Shown here one piece after another: positions 8,752 through 17,095 of a stretch of 64,000 bases of DNA. The position numbers and the translations under genes are program-made. The notes under the pieces were generated by a model. It was not told the DNA's origin, did not search any database, and worked only from the letters and a program-made list of their open reading frames with translations. The stretch's first letter is position 1. Every line of letters begins with the position of its first letter. This DNA is from Frateuria_A sp035943815 (lineage in GTDB: Bacteria > Pseudomonadota > Gammaproteobacteria > Xanthomonadales > Rhodanobacteraceae): the NCBI RefSeq assembly GCF_035943815.1, contig NZ_DASZBU010000006.1, forward strand, positions 1 to 64,000. The letters run 5' to 3'.

Positions 8752-8913
8752 GGAGGATGAATCGAACCGTTGGCATCCGCCAAGCATGGCGCAGCCATCG
8801 TTCATTACTCGTGATCCACCCATGGCAGATCGCTGACACTGGCGGCGGCGGCGCAGGCGCGCGATGCTGCGCGACGCAGTCCCCCGTACCTCCGTCCCCA
8901 GTGAGGTGATGTC

Positions 8914-9348
8914 ATGAAACGCCTGCCTTCCCTGCTGCTGTTGGCCGCCGCAAGCTGCACTACTGCGTTTGCCGGCAATGCGCCCCCCGCGCACAAGCCG
9001 TTGCCCTATGCGTGGTGCATCCAGACCGACAAGATCAACGACTGGCACGTCGTCGACGCGCGTACCGCGTTGGTGCGCACCGGGCCCTATCGCTACGTGG
9101 TGCACCTGCAGGCCGATTGTCCCCGCCTGGGCGTGGGTCTGCCCGGTTTCAGGCTTCGCGCCAGCGAAGCGAACAAGGCCGTTGGCGGGGGCCGCATCTG
9201 CGGCGAGGTGGGCGAGACTGTGAGCGCTCGCGACCAGCCACCGTGCGCGATCGCCTCGGTCTCCCTGATCGATCAGGACAAGTTCGAACAATTGCGCAAG
9301 CACGCCGTGCACCACGGTAGTGGTGCCGAACTGCCGCCGGCGAAATGA
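8914..9348 (+). CDS. Secreted protein, DUF6491-like
   Basis: A 144-residue exported protein of unknown function. The N terminus MKRLPSLLLLAAASC is a signal peptide; the Cys at 15 could be a lipobox (AASC) or cleavage may follow AFA. The mature part has the core IQTDKINDWHVVDARTALVRT, paired cysteines (CIQ, DCPRLG, ICGEVG, PCAIASV) and a C-terminal VSLIDQDKFEQLRK, a pattern I recognise from DUF6491 proteins of Xanthomonadales. A good GAGGTGA Shine-Dalgarno sits eight bases before the ATG. It is divergent from egtB and ends at a bidirectional terminator. Confidence 0.8.
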   Translation: MKRLPSLLLLAAASCTTAFAGNAPPAHKPLPYAWCIQTDKINDWHVVDARTALVRTGPYRYVVHLQADCPRLGVGLPGFRLRASEANKAVGGGRICGEVGETVSARDQPPCAIASVSLIDQDKFEQLRKHAVHHGSGAELPPAK

Positions 9349-9363
9349 CGCCGCAGCAAACGA

Positions 9364-9393
9364 AAAAAGGGCCGGCGATGCCGGGCCCTTTTT
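9364..9393. terminator. Bidirectional Rho-independent terminator
   Basis: A stem of AAAAAGGGCC/GGCCCTTTTT plus an inner GGC/GCC closed by GAT, with one bulged G, is flanked by A-runs and T-runs on opposite sides. It lies between the converging genes ending at 9348 (+) and 9413 (-) and would serve both. Confidence 0.85.
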
Positions 9394-9412
9394 CATGGCG
9401 AACGCGAAAGAT

Positions 9413-9844
9413 TCAATCGTCGTCGTCGTCGCCGACGTAGCGGGTCGGCGGAGCCTCGTACACGGTACGTGTTTCGATGACACGCCGGGTCACGACCGGC
9501 TCTTCGTAGATGACCCGCACCGGGCGCCGGTACACCGGCTGCTCGTAAACCACGGTACGCGGCGGCGGGTTCAGGGCATTGTCGACCAGCCCGATCACCG
9601 CACCGGTCACGATCGCGCCGGCGATCCAGCGCCCGCCGCTCCAGTGGCCGCCCTCATGGCGGTAACCGTCATGCCAGTCGCGGTCGTAGCGGTCGCCATG
9701 CCAGTCGCGATCGTAGTGACCGCCACCGTGCCAGTCGCGGTCGTGCCAGCCATGCGCCGAGGCAGCCGTCGGCAGCGCCGCGGCCGATGCCACCAGCAGC
9801 GCGGCCATCGCTAGGGCAGGTTTGCTCAGCCAACGCTTGGTCAT
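9413..9844 (-). CDS. Exported His/Asp/Trp-repeat protein with glycine-zipper segment
   Basis: A 143-residue protein of unknown function. A signal peptide (MTKRWLSKPALAMAALLVAS, cleavage probably after ASA) is followed by a hydrophilic stretch built from H/Y-D-R-D-W-H units (residues 35-70), a hydrophobic G/A-rich segment WIAGAIVTGAVIGLVDNAL and a Tyr/Arg/Val-rich tail ending in six Asp. Histidine and acidic clusters could bind metal, but this is not shown. ATG 9844 is preferred to 9859 because GGAGG lies eight bases upstream of it and overlaps the longer reading. Monocistronic, ending at the shared terminator. Confidence 0.8.
   Translation of the reverse strand: MTKRWLSKPALAMAALLVASAAALPTAASAHGWHDRDWHGGGHYDRDWHGDRYDRDWHDGYRHEGGHWSGGRWIAGAIVTGAVIGLVDNALNPPPRTVVYEQPVYRRPVRVIYEEPVVTRRVIETRTVYEAPPTRYVGDDDDD
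9669..9749. repeat. Internal tandem repeat in the His/Asp/Trp-rich gene
   Basis: Three imperfect copies of a roughly 27-base unit (core TGCCAGTCGCGGTCGTAG or close variants) encode the repeated DRDWHG-type peptide. The unit is a multiple of three and preserves frame, so copy number could vary without breaking the gene. Confidence 0.7.
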
Positions 9845-9959
9845 GATTTGCGCCTCCATCCGGGCGACTGTGCCCGTGGCGAAGATGCTCCGTCCGGTGG
9901 GCTTAATCGCTACTTAAGCGATACGGCTGTTTCCAAGCTGGCTTCAGCCGGCGCTAGGA

Positions 9960-12146
9960 CTATCGCTTGATGCGGGCGCTGTCCCACGGGCTGGCCGCCG
10001 CATCCGGGCGGCGCGGGCGCAGCAACCAGCAGCCGTGGATGTCGGCCCGGCGGGCGAAGTCGAAAGGAATGCTGGCCGCGCTCCAGTCCTCGATGGCGAA
10101 GCGTTCTTCCAGCGCCGGGCGATCGAGTTTGAAGCGGCGGTAGTTGTTGGAGAACACGATCACCCCGTCGTTCGCCAGGCGGCCGGCGCAGGCCAGCAGC
10201 AACGCGGCATGGTCGCGCTGCACGTCGAAGTCCTCGGCGCGCTTGGAATTGGAGAACGTCGGCGGGTCGACGTAGATGAGCCCATAGCGGCCGTGGTCGT
10301 TGCGCAGGAAAGCCATCGCGTCGGCCTGCACCAACCGGTGCGACGCGCCGGTAAAGCCGTTGCGCGCAAGATTGCGCGAGGCCCACTCCAGATACGTGCC
10401 GGAGAGATCGACACTGGTGGTGTCGCGCGCGCCACCGGCGGCGGCGTACACGCTGGCGGTGGCGGTATAGGCAAACAGGTTGAGGAAGCGTTGCCCCTCG
10501 GCCAGTTCGCGCAGCTTCGCGCGCACCAGGCGATGGTCGAGGAACAGGCCGGTATCGAGATAGTCGGTGAGGTTGACCAGGAAGGTCAGGCCGCCCTCCT
10601 CCACCTCGTGGAACTGCCCGCGCTGGTCGAAACGGCCGTACTTGGCGCCGCCCTTCCCGCGCTCGCGGGTCTTCAGCGCGATGCGCTCGCGCGGCACCCC
10701 CAGTACCTCGCCGGCCACGCGCACGATCTCGCGCAACCGCGTGCGCGCCACGTCGGCCGGCACATCGGCCGGGGCGCGGTACTCCTGCACGTGCAACCAG
10801 GCATCGCCCTTCCCGCTGCCATAGACGTCGATCGCCGCCGCGTACTCGGGCAGGTCCTGGTCGTAGGCGCGCCAGCAGAAGATGCCTTCACGGGCAAGCC
10901 GCTTGCGCTGGTGGCGCAGCGTCTTATCCAGCCGGTTCCTGAGCATCTGCGCGCCGGCGGAAAGCGGCCTGGGCTCGCGCACGACCGGTTCCCTTGGTGA
11001 CAGCTCGAAGGTCAGCAGTACGGTTTCCAGCGCGCCGTTGTAGAGCACGTAGCGTTTGTCCGCATGCAGCCCGAGCGCGCGCCCCAATTCCGCGTCTCCG
11101 GCGAGCACGGCACCGCGCCAGCCGGTGAAGCGCTCGCGCAACGCATCGCCCAAGGCACGATAGAGCACGGGCATTTGCGCGCGCTCGCCCAGCCGCTCGC
11201 CATAGGGCGGGTTGGTGATGACCAGGCCCGTCGGACAACCCGGCGGCGGCGAGACATGGGCCACGTCGCGCTTTTCCAGCGTCACGAATCCGGCGACTCC
11301 CGCTTCCTGCGCGTTGCGCTTGGCCACCTGCAGCATGCGCGGGTCGGCGTCGGAGCCGAAGAACGCCGCGCGCAGCCCGCGCAGTCCCGCTTCGGCGCGT
11401 CCGCGTGCCTCATCCAGCAGCCCGCGCCACAGCGCGATGTCGTGCTGCCGCCAGCCTAGGAAACCGAAGTACTCCCGGCGCAGGCCCGGTGCGACATCCG
11501 CGGCCATCAGCGCACCTTCGATCAGCAGCGTGCCGGAGCCACACATGGGATCGAGCAGGGCGCCGCCGGCGGCATGGACCTGCGGCCAGTGCGCACGCAG
11601 CAGCATCGCGGCGGCGAGGTTCTCCTTCAGCGGCGCCTCGCCCTGCGCTTCGCGCCAGCCGCGCCGGTGCAGCGGGGTACCGGCCAGGTCCAACGACAGG
11701 ATTGCACGGTCGCGCTTCAGGCGCAGGTTCAGACGAACGTCCGGCTCCTCGGTATCCACGCCCGGCCGGGCGCCCTCGCGCTGGCGGAACTGATCGACTA
11801 CCGCGTCCTTCACCCGCTGGGCGATGAACTGGCTGTGCGTGAGCTTGCTCAGTGCCGCATGCGCGTCGACCGCCAGGGTGCCGTGCGGGGCAAGGTGCTG
11901 CGACCAGTCGATCGTCTGCACGCCGGCGTAGAGCGCCTGGTCGTCGGCCGCGTCGAACTCGGCCAGCGGCAGCAGCACACGGCTGGCCAGGCGCGACCAC
12001 AGGCAGGCGCGGTAGGCGGTCTGCAGCGTGCCCGTGAAACGCACGCCGGCCAACGCTTCGTGCGCTTCGGCTGCGCCCAGCGCGAGCAGTTCGTCGCGCA
12101 GCAGGTATTCGAGGCCCTTGGGGCAGGTGGCGAAGTACCCGCTCAT
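9960..12146 (-). CDS. rlmKL: Bifunctional 23S rRNA methyltransferase RlmKL (G2069 N7 / G2445 N2)
   Basis: A 728-residue fusion that makes m2G2445 (RlmL part) and m7G2069 (RlmK part) in 23S rRNA. In order: N-terminal ferredoxin-like and THUMP region (1-160), the RlmL methyltransferase with DPMCGSGTLLIEGAL and catalytic NPPYGERLG, then the RlmK Rossmann domain with FLNLFAYTATASVYA, DLS and VDPPTFSNSKR. Length and architecture match the gammaproteobacterial fused form (E. coli 702). Its ATG overlaps the stop of the preceding hydrolase gene (ATGA at 12143-12146). Confidence 0.95.
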   Translation of the reverse strand: MSGYFATCPKGLEYLLRDELLALGAAEAHEALAGVRFTGTLQTAYRACLWSRLASRVLLPLAEFDAADDQALYAGVQTIDWSQHLAPHGTLAVDAHAALSKLTHSQFIAQRVKDAVVDQFRQREGARPGVDTEEPDVRLNLRLKRDRAILSLDLAGTPLHRRGWREAQGEAPLKENLAAAMLLRAHWPQVHAAGGALLDPMCGSGTLLIEGALMAADVAPGLRREYFGFLGWRQHDIALWRGLLDEARGRAEAGLRGLRAAFFGSDADPRMLQVAKRNAQEAGVAGFVTLEKRDVAHVSPPPGCPTGLVITNPPYGERLGERAQMPVLYRALGDALRERFTGWRGAVLAGDAELGRALGLHADKRYVLYNGALETVLLTFELSPREPVVREPRPLSAGAQMLRNRLDKTLRHQRKRLAREGIFCWRAYDQDLPEYAAAIDVYGSGKGDAWLHVQEYRAPADVPADVARTRLREIVRVAGEVLGVPRERIALKTRERGKGGAKYGRFDQRGQFHEVEEGGLTFLVNLTDYLDTGLFLDHRLVRAKLRELAEGQRFLNLFAYTATASVYAAAGGARDTTSVDLSGTYLEWASRNLARNGFTGASHRLVQADAMAFLRNDHGRYGLIYVDPPTFSNSKRAEDFDVQRDHAALLLACAGRLANDGVIVFSNNYRRFKLDRPALEERFAIEDWSAASIPFDFARRADIHGCWLLRPRRPDAAASPWDSARIKR

Positions 12147-12661
12147 GCTAAAGAGTCAAGGAACAGTGCGAACTGTCGTTCGATTGCCGCGAGGCTTCCG
12201 CCCAGGCGGTGGTCGTCGTCCAGGACCAGCAAGGGTAGCTGGCGGCGGCCGGCGAATGCATAGATGTGGTCCAGCGGACAGACCTCGTCACGCCAGCCGT
12301 GGAGCAGCAGCATGGGCACGTCCTGGCGGGCGTCCAGCGCAATGTCGAGCCCGGGAATGGCCTCGGGCGTGGCGAGCAGGAACAGGCCGGCGACCGGATG
12401 CTCCAGCGAAGCCAGCGCGGACACGAATGCGCCCATGCTGGAGCCGACCAGCACCGGCGGCGTGTCGCAGGCGGCGATCGCAGCGTTGAGGCGCGCCAGC
12501 CGCGGCGCCACCGAACCGGCATGGCCATGCGCGTCATCCTCGCGGTAATCGGGTCGCCGCGTGCGCCAGCCGCGCCCCTCGGCCAGCGCCGCCAGCGCAC
12601 TGACCTTGGTGGCTTCGGGGCTGGAGCCCGAGCCGTGCGAAAGAAGGATCGTGCCGCGCAT
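12143..12661 (-). CDS. Small alpha/beta hydrolase
   Basis: A 172-residue compact alpha/beta hydrolase. It shows the oxyanion strand TILLSHGSGSSPE, nucleophile motif VGSSMGAF, acid segment LLLHGWRDEVCPLD and a candidate catalytic His in DDDHRLGG. Size resembles YqiA/RBBP9/KANL3-type serine hydrolases with no cap domain; substrate unknown. It is translationally coupled to rlmKL by a 4-base overlap, an arrangement that may only reflect shared transcription. Confidence 0.83.
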   Translation of the reverse strand: MRGTILLSHGSGSSPEATKVSALAALAEGRGWRTRRPDYREDDAHGHAGSVAPRLARLNAAIAACDTPPVLVGSSMGAFVSALASLEHPVAGLFLLATPEAIPGLDIALDARQDVPMLLLHGWRDEVCPLDHIYAFAGRRQLPLLVLDDDHRLGGSLAAIERQFALFLDSLA

Positions 12662-12726
12662 CGCCCGGGTCTCGTGGCCGCAGTGGGACCGCGCATGATA
12701 GCCGGTGCCGTGCGAGACTTCCTGCC

Positions 12727-13281
12727 ATGTGCGCCATCGCCGACCAGCCGCTGCCCTACGTCGACTGCCTGCCCGAGCGCCCGGCCGGAGCGGTGACGCT
12801 GGCGGTAATCCATTGCACCGAACTGCCCGATCTCGCCACGGCGCGCGAATACGGCGAGAAAGTGCTCTACGAAAGCGGTGCCGGCAACAGCGGGCACTAC
12901 TACATCGACCGCGACGGCCGCATCGCCTGCTACGTGCCCGGCACGCGCATCGCCCACCACGTGCGCGGCCGCAACGCCGACTCGATCGGCATCGAGCTGG
13001 TCAATCTTGGGCGCTACCCGGACTGGTTCGCGGCAGGCAACCAGACCATGGGCGAGCCGTATCCGCCTGCACAGGTCGAAGCCCTGCGCCGGCTGCTGGC
13101 GCAGCTTCGAAAGGATTTCCCGAACCTGCGCGCGGTGGCCGGCCACGAGGACCTGGATACCGCCCGCGTGCCGGCCAGCGACGATCCCCTGGTGATGGTG
13201 CCGCGCAAGCTCGATCCCGGACCGCTGTTCCCGTGGGACGCGATCGTTCCCGCGTGCGGACTGGAGCGCATCCGGGCCTGA
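12727..13281 (+). CDS. ampD: N-acetylmuramoyl-L-alanine amidase, AmpD type
   Basis: A 184-residue zinc amidase that removes the stem peptide from anhydro-muropeptides in cell-wall recycling. Zinc ligands are visible at H29 (AVIHCTE), H140 (VAGHEDL) and D163 (KLDPGPLF), and the motif GAGNSGHYYIDRDGRI is typical of Amidase_2. No signal peptide is seen, consistent with cytoplasmic AmpD; the exported AmiD/AmpDh2 paralogs normally have one. Divergent from the small hydrolase gene. No ampE follows. Confidence 0.85.
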   Translation: MCAIADQPLPYVDCLPERPAGAVTLAVIHCTELPDLATAREYGEKVLYESGAGNSGHYYIDRDGRIACYVPGTRIAHHVRGRNADSIGIELVNLGRYPDWFAAGNQTMGEPYPPAQVEALRRLLAQLRKDFPNLRAVAGHEDLDTARVPASDDPLVMVPRKLDPGPLFPWDAIVPACGLERIRA

Positions 13282-13302
13282 GCGGCTATGGGGCGAGCAC
13301 AA

Positions 13303-13327
13303 CCCCTTCTCCCCTACAGGGAGAGGG
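13303..13327. repeat. Xanthomonadales-type CCCTCTCCC...GGGAGAGGG element
   Basis: CCCCTTCTCCC and GGGAGAGGG form a short hairpin just after ampD and before tesB. A close relative lies at 40606-40628 after the acetoacetyl-CoA reductase gene. Short elements of this form recur between genes in Xanthomonadales genomes; this copy could act as a weak terminator or mRNA-stabilising hairpin. Confidence 0.55.
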
Positions 13328-13386
13328 CCGAAGGCGCCCCGGCGCTCCCCTATAATCCACTCTCCCCCACGCACCACGGACACCCC

Positions 13387-14253
13387 ATGCGGGAAGAGCA
13401 CGTCAAGGAACTGGTCGAACTGCTGCAGCTCGAGCGGCTGGAAGACAACCTGTTCCGCGGCCAGAGCCGCGACATCGGAACGCGCTTCGTGTTCGGCGGC
13501 CAGGTGCTGGGCCAGGCCCTGGCGGCCGCGCAGCAGACCGTCGACCCCAGTCGCGAAGCGCACTCGCTGCATGCCTATTTCCTGCGCGCGGGCGACATCG
13601 AGGCGCCGATCGTCTATTCGGTGGAGCGCGCGCGCGACGGTGGCAGCTTCTCGGCACGGCGCGTGGTGGCGATCCAGCACGGGCAGCCGATCCTCAACGG
13701 CGCGATCTCCTTCCAGGAACCCGAGAAGGGTTTCGAGCACCAGAGCGCCATGCCCGAGGTGCCCGCGCCGGAAGACGTCGAGCCCATGCGCCACCTGCCG
13801 CCGGACGAACTGGCCAAGCTGCCGGTGAAGCTGCAGCGCTGGCTGGGCATCGACGGTCCATTCGAGTTCCGCCAGGTATGGCCGCGCGACGAGCTGCGCC
13901 CGACCAAGCGGCCGCCGATCCAGCACATCTGGTTCCGCCTGACCGCGCCGATCGGTGACTCGCCGGTGCTGCACCGTGCGCTGCTGGCCTACGCGTCGGA
14001 CTTCCACCTGATCGGTACGGCCACGCTGCCGCACGGCATCTCCTACATGACCCACAATGTGCAGATGGCCAGCCTCGACCATGCGCTGTGGTTCCACCGC
14101 CCGTTCCGCGTGGACGAATGGCTGCTTTACTCGTTCGACAGTCCCACGGCGCAGGGCGGCCGTGGCCTCGCACGCGGGCAGATCTTCAGCCGCGACGGCG
14201 CTCTGGTCGCCTCCACCGCGCAGGAAGGGCTGATCCGCCTGCGCGGCGAGTGA
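13387..14253 (+). CDS. tesB: Acyl-CoA thioesterase II
   Basis: A 288-residue double-hotdog thioesterase that hydrolyses acyl-CoA to free fatty acid and CoA. Both hotdog halves are visible: N-terminal LFRGQSRDIGTRFVFGGQVLGQALAAA and C-terminal MASLDHALWFHRPFRVDEW with the conserved Asp of the active site, then GRGLARGQIF. Length equals E. coli TesB (286). The start at 13387 matches the family N terminus. It is followed 17 bases later by a small membrane protein gene, probably cotranscribed. Confidence 0.94.
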   Translation: MREEHVKELVELLQLERLEDNLFRGQSRDIGTRFVFGGQVLGQALAAAQQTVDPSREAHSLHAYFLRAGDIEAPIVYSVERARDGGSFSARRVVAIQHGQPILNGAISFQEPEKGFEHQSAMPEVPAPEDVEPMRHLPPDELAKLPVKLQRWLGIDGPFEFRQVWPRDELRPTKRPPIQHIWFRLTAPIGDSPVLHRALLAYASDFHLIGTATLPHGISYMTHNVQMASLDHALWFHRPFRVDEWLLYSFDSPTAQGGRGLARGQIFSRDGALVASTAQEGLIRLRGE

Positions 14254-14270
14254 GGCATTAGACTCGCACC

Positions 14271-14663
14271 ATGCGCCCGCTCTACACCTCGCCCCGCCAG
14301 GAAAACATCGACCGCGTGGTCGCGCTGCTCGCCGAACACGGCATCGACACGACCATCACCGGCCGTTCCAACTGGAACCGCCCCAGCTACCAGCGCTTCA
14401 GCTATTCCCAGCGCAGCGAGAACCGCGAGAGCTGGCCGCAGGTGTGGGTCAACCGCGCCGACGACTACACCCAGGCGCGCGCCCTGATGCGCGGAATCGG
14501 CATCGAGCCGATGGTGCGCCACGGCGAGGAACTCGCCCTGGCGCGCAACCCCACGCCCGAATCGCGGCGCGCCAGCGTGGCGACGCGGGTAAGGCGCATC
14601 GTCCTGCTGGTGCTTGCCGCCGCGTTCGTGGTGCTGATGCTGCGCTACATGGGCAAGCTGTAG
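14271..14663 (+). CDS. DUF2007-like protein with C-terminal membrane anchor
   Basis: A 130-residue protein. The N-terminal domain (MRPLYTSPRQENIDRVVALLAEHGIDTTI, then PQVWVNRADDYTQARALM) resembles the DUF2007 fold, called a putative signal-transducing domain, and is followed by a basic linker and one transmembrane helix IVLLVLAAAFVVLMLRYM at the C terminus, so the domain should face the cytoplasm. Function unknown. It sits between tesB and bpt on the same strand. Confidence 0.75.
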   Translation: MRPLYTSPRQENIDRVVALLAEHGIDTTITGRSNWNRPSYQRFSYSQRSENRESWPQVWVNRADDYTQARALMRGIGIEPMVRHGEELALARNPTPESRRASVATRVRRIVLLVLAAAFVVLMLRYMGKL

Positions 14664-14734
14664 CGGCCATCAGGTCAAGGCGGCCTTCTCGGAAAATTTG
14701 CAACCGTGCGGCAGCGCGGTCATAGAATCGGCTC

Positions 14735-15439
14735 ATGCGCTCCGAACGCGTTCGCCTGTTCCAGACCTTGCCGCACACCTGCGGTTATTTCGCCGAGCGC
14801 ACGGCACAGAACCTGGTGATCGACCCGGCGGCGCCGCGCCTGGACCAGCTCTACGGCCCAGCGCTGGAGCGCGGCTTCCGCCGTGCCGGCGGCCACCTGT
14901 ACTACCCCAACTGCCCGCAATGCCACGCCTGCACGCCCTGCCGCATCGACGTGGAGGGCTTCTCACCGGACCGCTCGCAGCGGCGCTGCCTCAAACGCAA
15001 CGCGGACCTGTCCGTGGTCGAGTGCATGGCCGGCTACAACGCCGAGCGCCACGCGCTGTACGAGCGCTACCTGCGCACCCGCCACAGCGGCGGGGGCATG
15101 GATGAAGCCGACGCTAGCGACTTCCGCCGCTTCCTGACGGCACCGTGGAGCCCCACGCTGTTCCTCGAATTCCGCCGCGGAGCGCGCTTGCTCGCGGTAG
15201 CCGTCACCGACGTGTGCCTCAACGGGCTGTCGGCGGTCTACACCTTCTTCGACCCGGACGAGGCCGCCCGCAGCCTGGGCACCTACGCCATCTTGCAGCA
15301 GGTGCAGCTGGCCCGCCGCCGCGGCCTGCCGTGGGTATACCTGGGGTTCTGGATCGAAGGCCACCCGAAGATGGACTACAAGCGCCGCTACCGCCCGCTG
15401 CAGGTCCGTACGCGCGAGGGCTGGATAGCGCTGGACTGA
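14735..15439 (+). CDS. bpt: Aspartate/glutamate leucyltransferase (Bpt)
   Basis: A 234-residue aminoacyl-tRNA-protein transferase that adds leucine to N-terminal Asp/Glu, marking proteins for ClpS/ClpAP. The N-terminal TCGYF with C16, the cysteine cluster CPQCHACTPCR and the C-terminal DYKRRYRPLQV are typical of the ATE/Bpt family; length matches Bpt (about 235-250). Cytoplasmic. Same strand as tesB and the DUF2007-like gene with a 71-base gap; convergent with the FMN glutamate-synthase-like gene. Confidence 0.93.
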   Translation: MRSERVRLFQTLPHTCGYFAERTAQNLVIDPAAPRLDQLYGPALERGFRRAGGHLYYPNCPQCHACTPCRIDVEGFSPDRSQRRCLKRNADLSVVECMAGYNAERHALYERYLRTRHSGGGMDEADASDFRRFLTAPWSPTLFLEFRRGARLLAVAVTDVCLNGLSAVYTFFDPDEAARSLGTYAILQQVQLARRRGLPWVYLGFWIEGHPKMDYKRRYRPLQVRTREGWIALD

Positions 15440-15467
15440 GCACCGGCGTCCGCGGTTCGCGCCCGCG

Positions 15468-17003
15468 TCAGGTGGAAGGCTGGCCGAAGGCCGTTCTGGC
15501 CGAGCCCGGTTGCGGATACGGGAACAGCTTGACCAGCGGCACCGAGAGGCCGTCGTCGCCCACCACGCGGCAATGCGTGCGATCGAGCTGGCGCGGGTCG
15601 TCCACGCCGCAGCTGTGGGCGATGATGCCGACCTCGTACATCAGGTTGCGCGCGTAGTTCACCACCTTCTCGGTCTTGTCGGTCACCACCAGGCCGCGCT
15701 GCAGTTTCGGGTTCTGCGTGGTGATGCCGGTCGGGCAGGTGTTGCGGTTGCACTGGAGCGACTGGATGCAGCCGAGCGCGAGCATGAAGCCGCGTGCGGA
15801 ATTGACGAAGTCCGCGCCCATCGACAGCGCCCAGGCCACGTCGTACGCGGTAATGCGCTTGCCCGAGCAGATCACCTTGATGCGCTCGCGCAGGCCCTTG
15901 GCGATCAGTGTGTCGATGAGCGCCGGCAGTGCCTCGTGCAGGGGCAGGCCCACGCCTTCCATCAGCGTCTGCGGCGCGGCGCCGGTGCCGCCCTCGGAAC
16001 CGTCGACGATGATGAAATCCGGCGCGCTTTCGATGCCGCGCTTCCACACCTCGTCGCACAGTTCGGCGATCCAGCCGCAGTCGCCGAGCACCGCCTTGAA
16101 GCCGGTCGGCTTGCCGCCGACCTCGCGCACGTGCGCGACGGCGTCGAGCAGTTGCGGTACATCGGCGATGTCCAGGTGCCGGTTGGGGCTTTGCGAATCC
16201 TCGCCCACGGGAATGCCGCGGATGGCGGCGATCTCCGGCGTCACCTTGATGCCGGGAAGCAGCCCGCCCATGCCGGGCTTGGCGCCCTGGCCGAGCTTGA
16301 TGCTGACCATCTTCACCTGGGCATGCGCGCAGATAGCGCGCAGCCTGTCGTCGTCGAGCTGGCCGTCGGCGGTGCGCACGCCGTACTTGGCGGTGCCGAT
16401 CTCGAAGACGATGTCGCAGCCGCCCTCCAGGTGGTAGGGCGCCAGGCCGCCCTCGCCGGTGTCCAGCCAGATGCCGGCCTTGGCCGCACCGAAGGAAAGC
16501 GCGCGCACCGCCGGTGCCGACAACGCGCCGAAGCTCATCGCCGAGATGTTGAAGAAGGCGGCGTGGTCGTAGGGCTCGCGCGCGTACGGACCAATCCGTA
16601 CCGGCTTGGGTGGAACGTGGTGGCCTTCCAGCTTGGGGAACGGGGCGTTGACAAAGAAGGGCACGCCTTCGGCGGAAAGATCGCGCGTGGTGCCGAAACC
16701 GATGGTGGTGTCGGCGTTCTTGGCCGCACGGTAGACCCACACGCGCTGGGCGCGGTTGAAAGGCAGTTCCTCGCGGTCGCTGGCGAACAGGTACTGGCGG
16801 AAGAACTCGCCCAGGCGCAGGAAGCCGTAGCGGAAATGGCCGATGACGGGAAAATTGCGCAGCACTGCGTTGCCGGTCTGGTAGCGGTCGCCGATCCACA
16901 CCGCCACGACCATGACCGCGGCCAGCACCAGCGCGAACAGGAACAAGGCCGTGAGAGTTTGCACCAGGACGATCAGCCAGTGCGAGAAGCCTTCCGACGC
17001 CAT
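15468..17003 (-). CDS. FMN-binding glutamate synthase family protein, membrane-anchored
   Basis: A 511-residue protein matching the central FMN/Fe-S domain of glutamate synthase (GltS_FMN). The N terminus has a transmembrane segment (LTALFLFALVLAAVMVVAVW, residues 17-36). Core motifs include SFGALSAPAVRALSFGAAK, GQGAKPGMGGLLPG, IIVDGSEGGTGAAP and ARGFMLALGCIQSLQCNRNTCPTGI with clustered cysteines for a 3Fe-4S centre. It lacks the glutaminase domain of GltB, so it is not a complete GOGAT; the physiological reaction is unknown. Confidence 0.9.
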   Translation of the reverse strand: MASEGFSHWLIVLVQTLTALFLFALVLAAVMVVAVWIGDRYQTGNAVLRNFPVIGHFRYGFLRLGEFFRQYLFASDREELPFNRAQRVWVYRAAKNADTTIGFGTTRDLSAEGVPFFVNAPFPKLEGHHVPPKPVRIGPYAREPYDHAAFFNISAMSFGALSAPAVRALSFGAAKAGIWLDTGEGGLAPYHLEGGCDIVFEIGTAKYGVRTADGQLDDDRLRAICAHAQVKMVSIKLGQGAKPGMGGLLPGIKVTPEIAAIRGIPVGEDSQSPNRHLDIADVPQLLDAVAHVREVGGKPTGFKAVLGDCGWIAELCDEVWKRGIESAPDFIIVDGSEGGTGAAPQTLMEGVGLPLHEALPALIDTLIAKGLRERIKVICSGKRITAYDVAWALSMGADFVNSARGFMLALGCIQSLQCNRNTCPTGITTQNPKLQRGLVVTDKTEKVVNYARNLMYEVGIIAHSCGVDDPRQLDRTHCRVVGDDGLSVPLVKLFPYPQPGSARTAFGQPST

Positions 17004-17095
17004 GGGTCTCCCCCTTCGGTTGAAGCGGAGAGCCTAACCGATCGAGCGGCCTCTCCTCCCTGCGGCGAGGCAGCCGGACCCGACTCCCGCTCCAC

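Noticed and set aside
12148..14097. 649-residue minus-strand ORF across ampD and tesB
   Set aside because: It is antisense to two clear plus-strand genes and has the Arg/Ala/His-rich composition of a GC-rich shadow frame.
15468..17003. Glutamate synthase large subunit (gltB)
   Set aside because: The protein has only the FMN/Fe-S domain plus a membrane anchor and lacks the glutaminase domain, so it is not a complete GltB.
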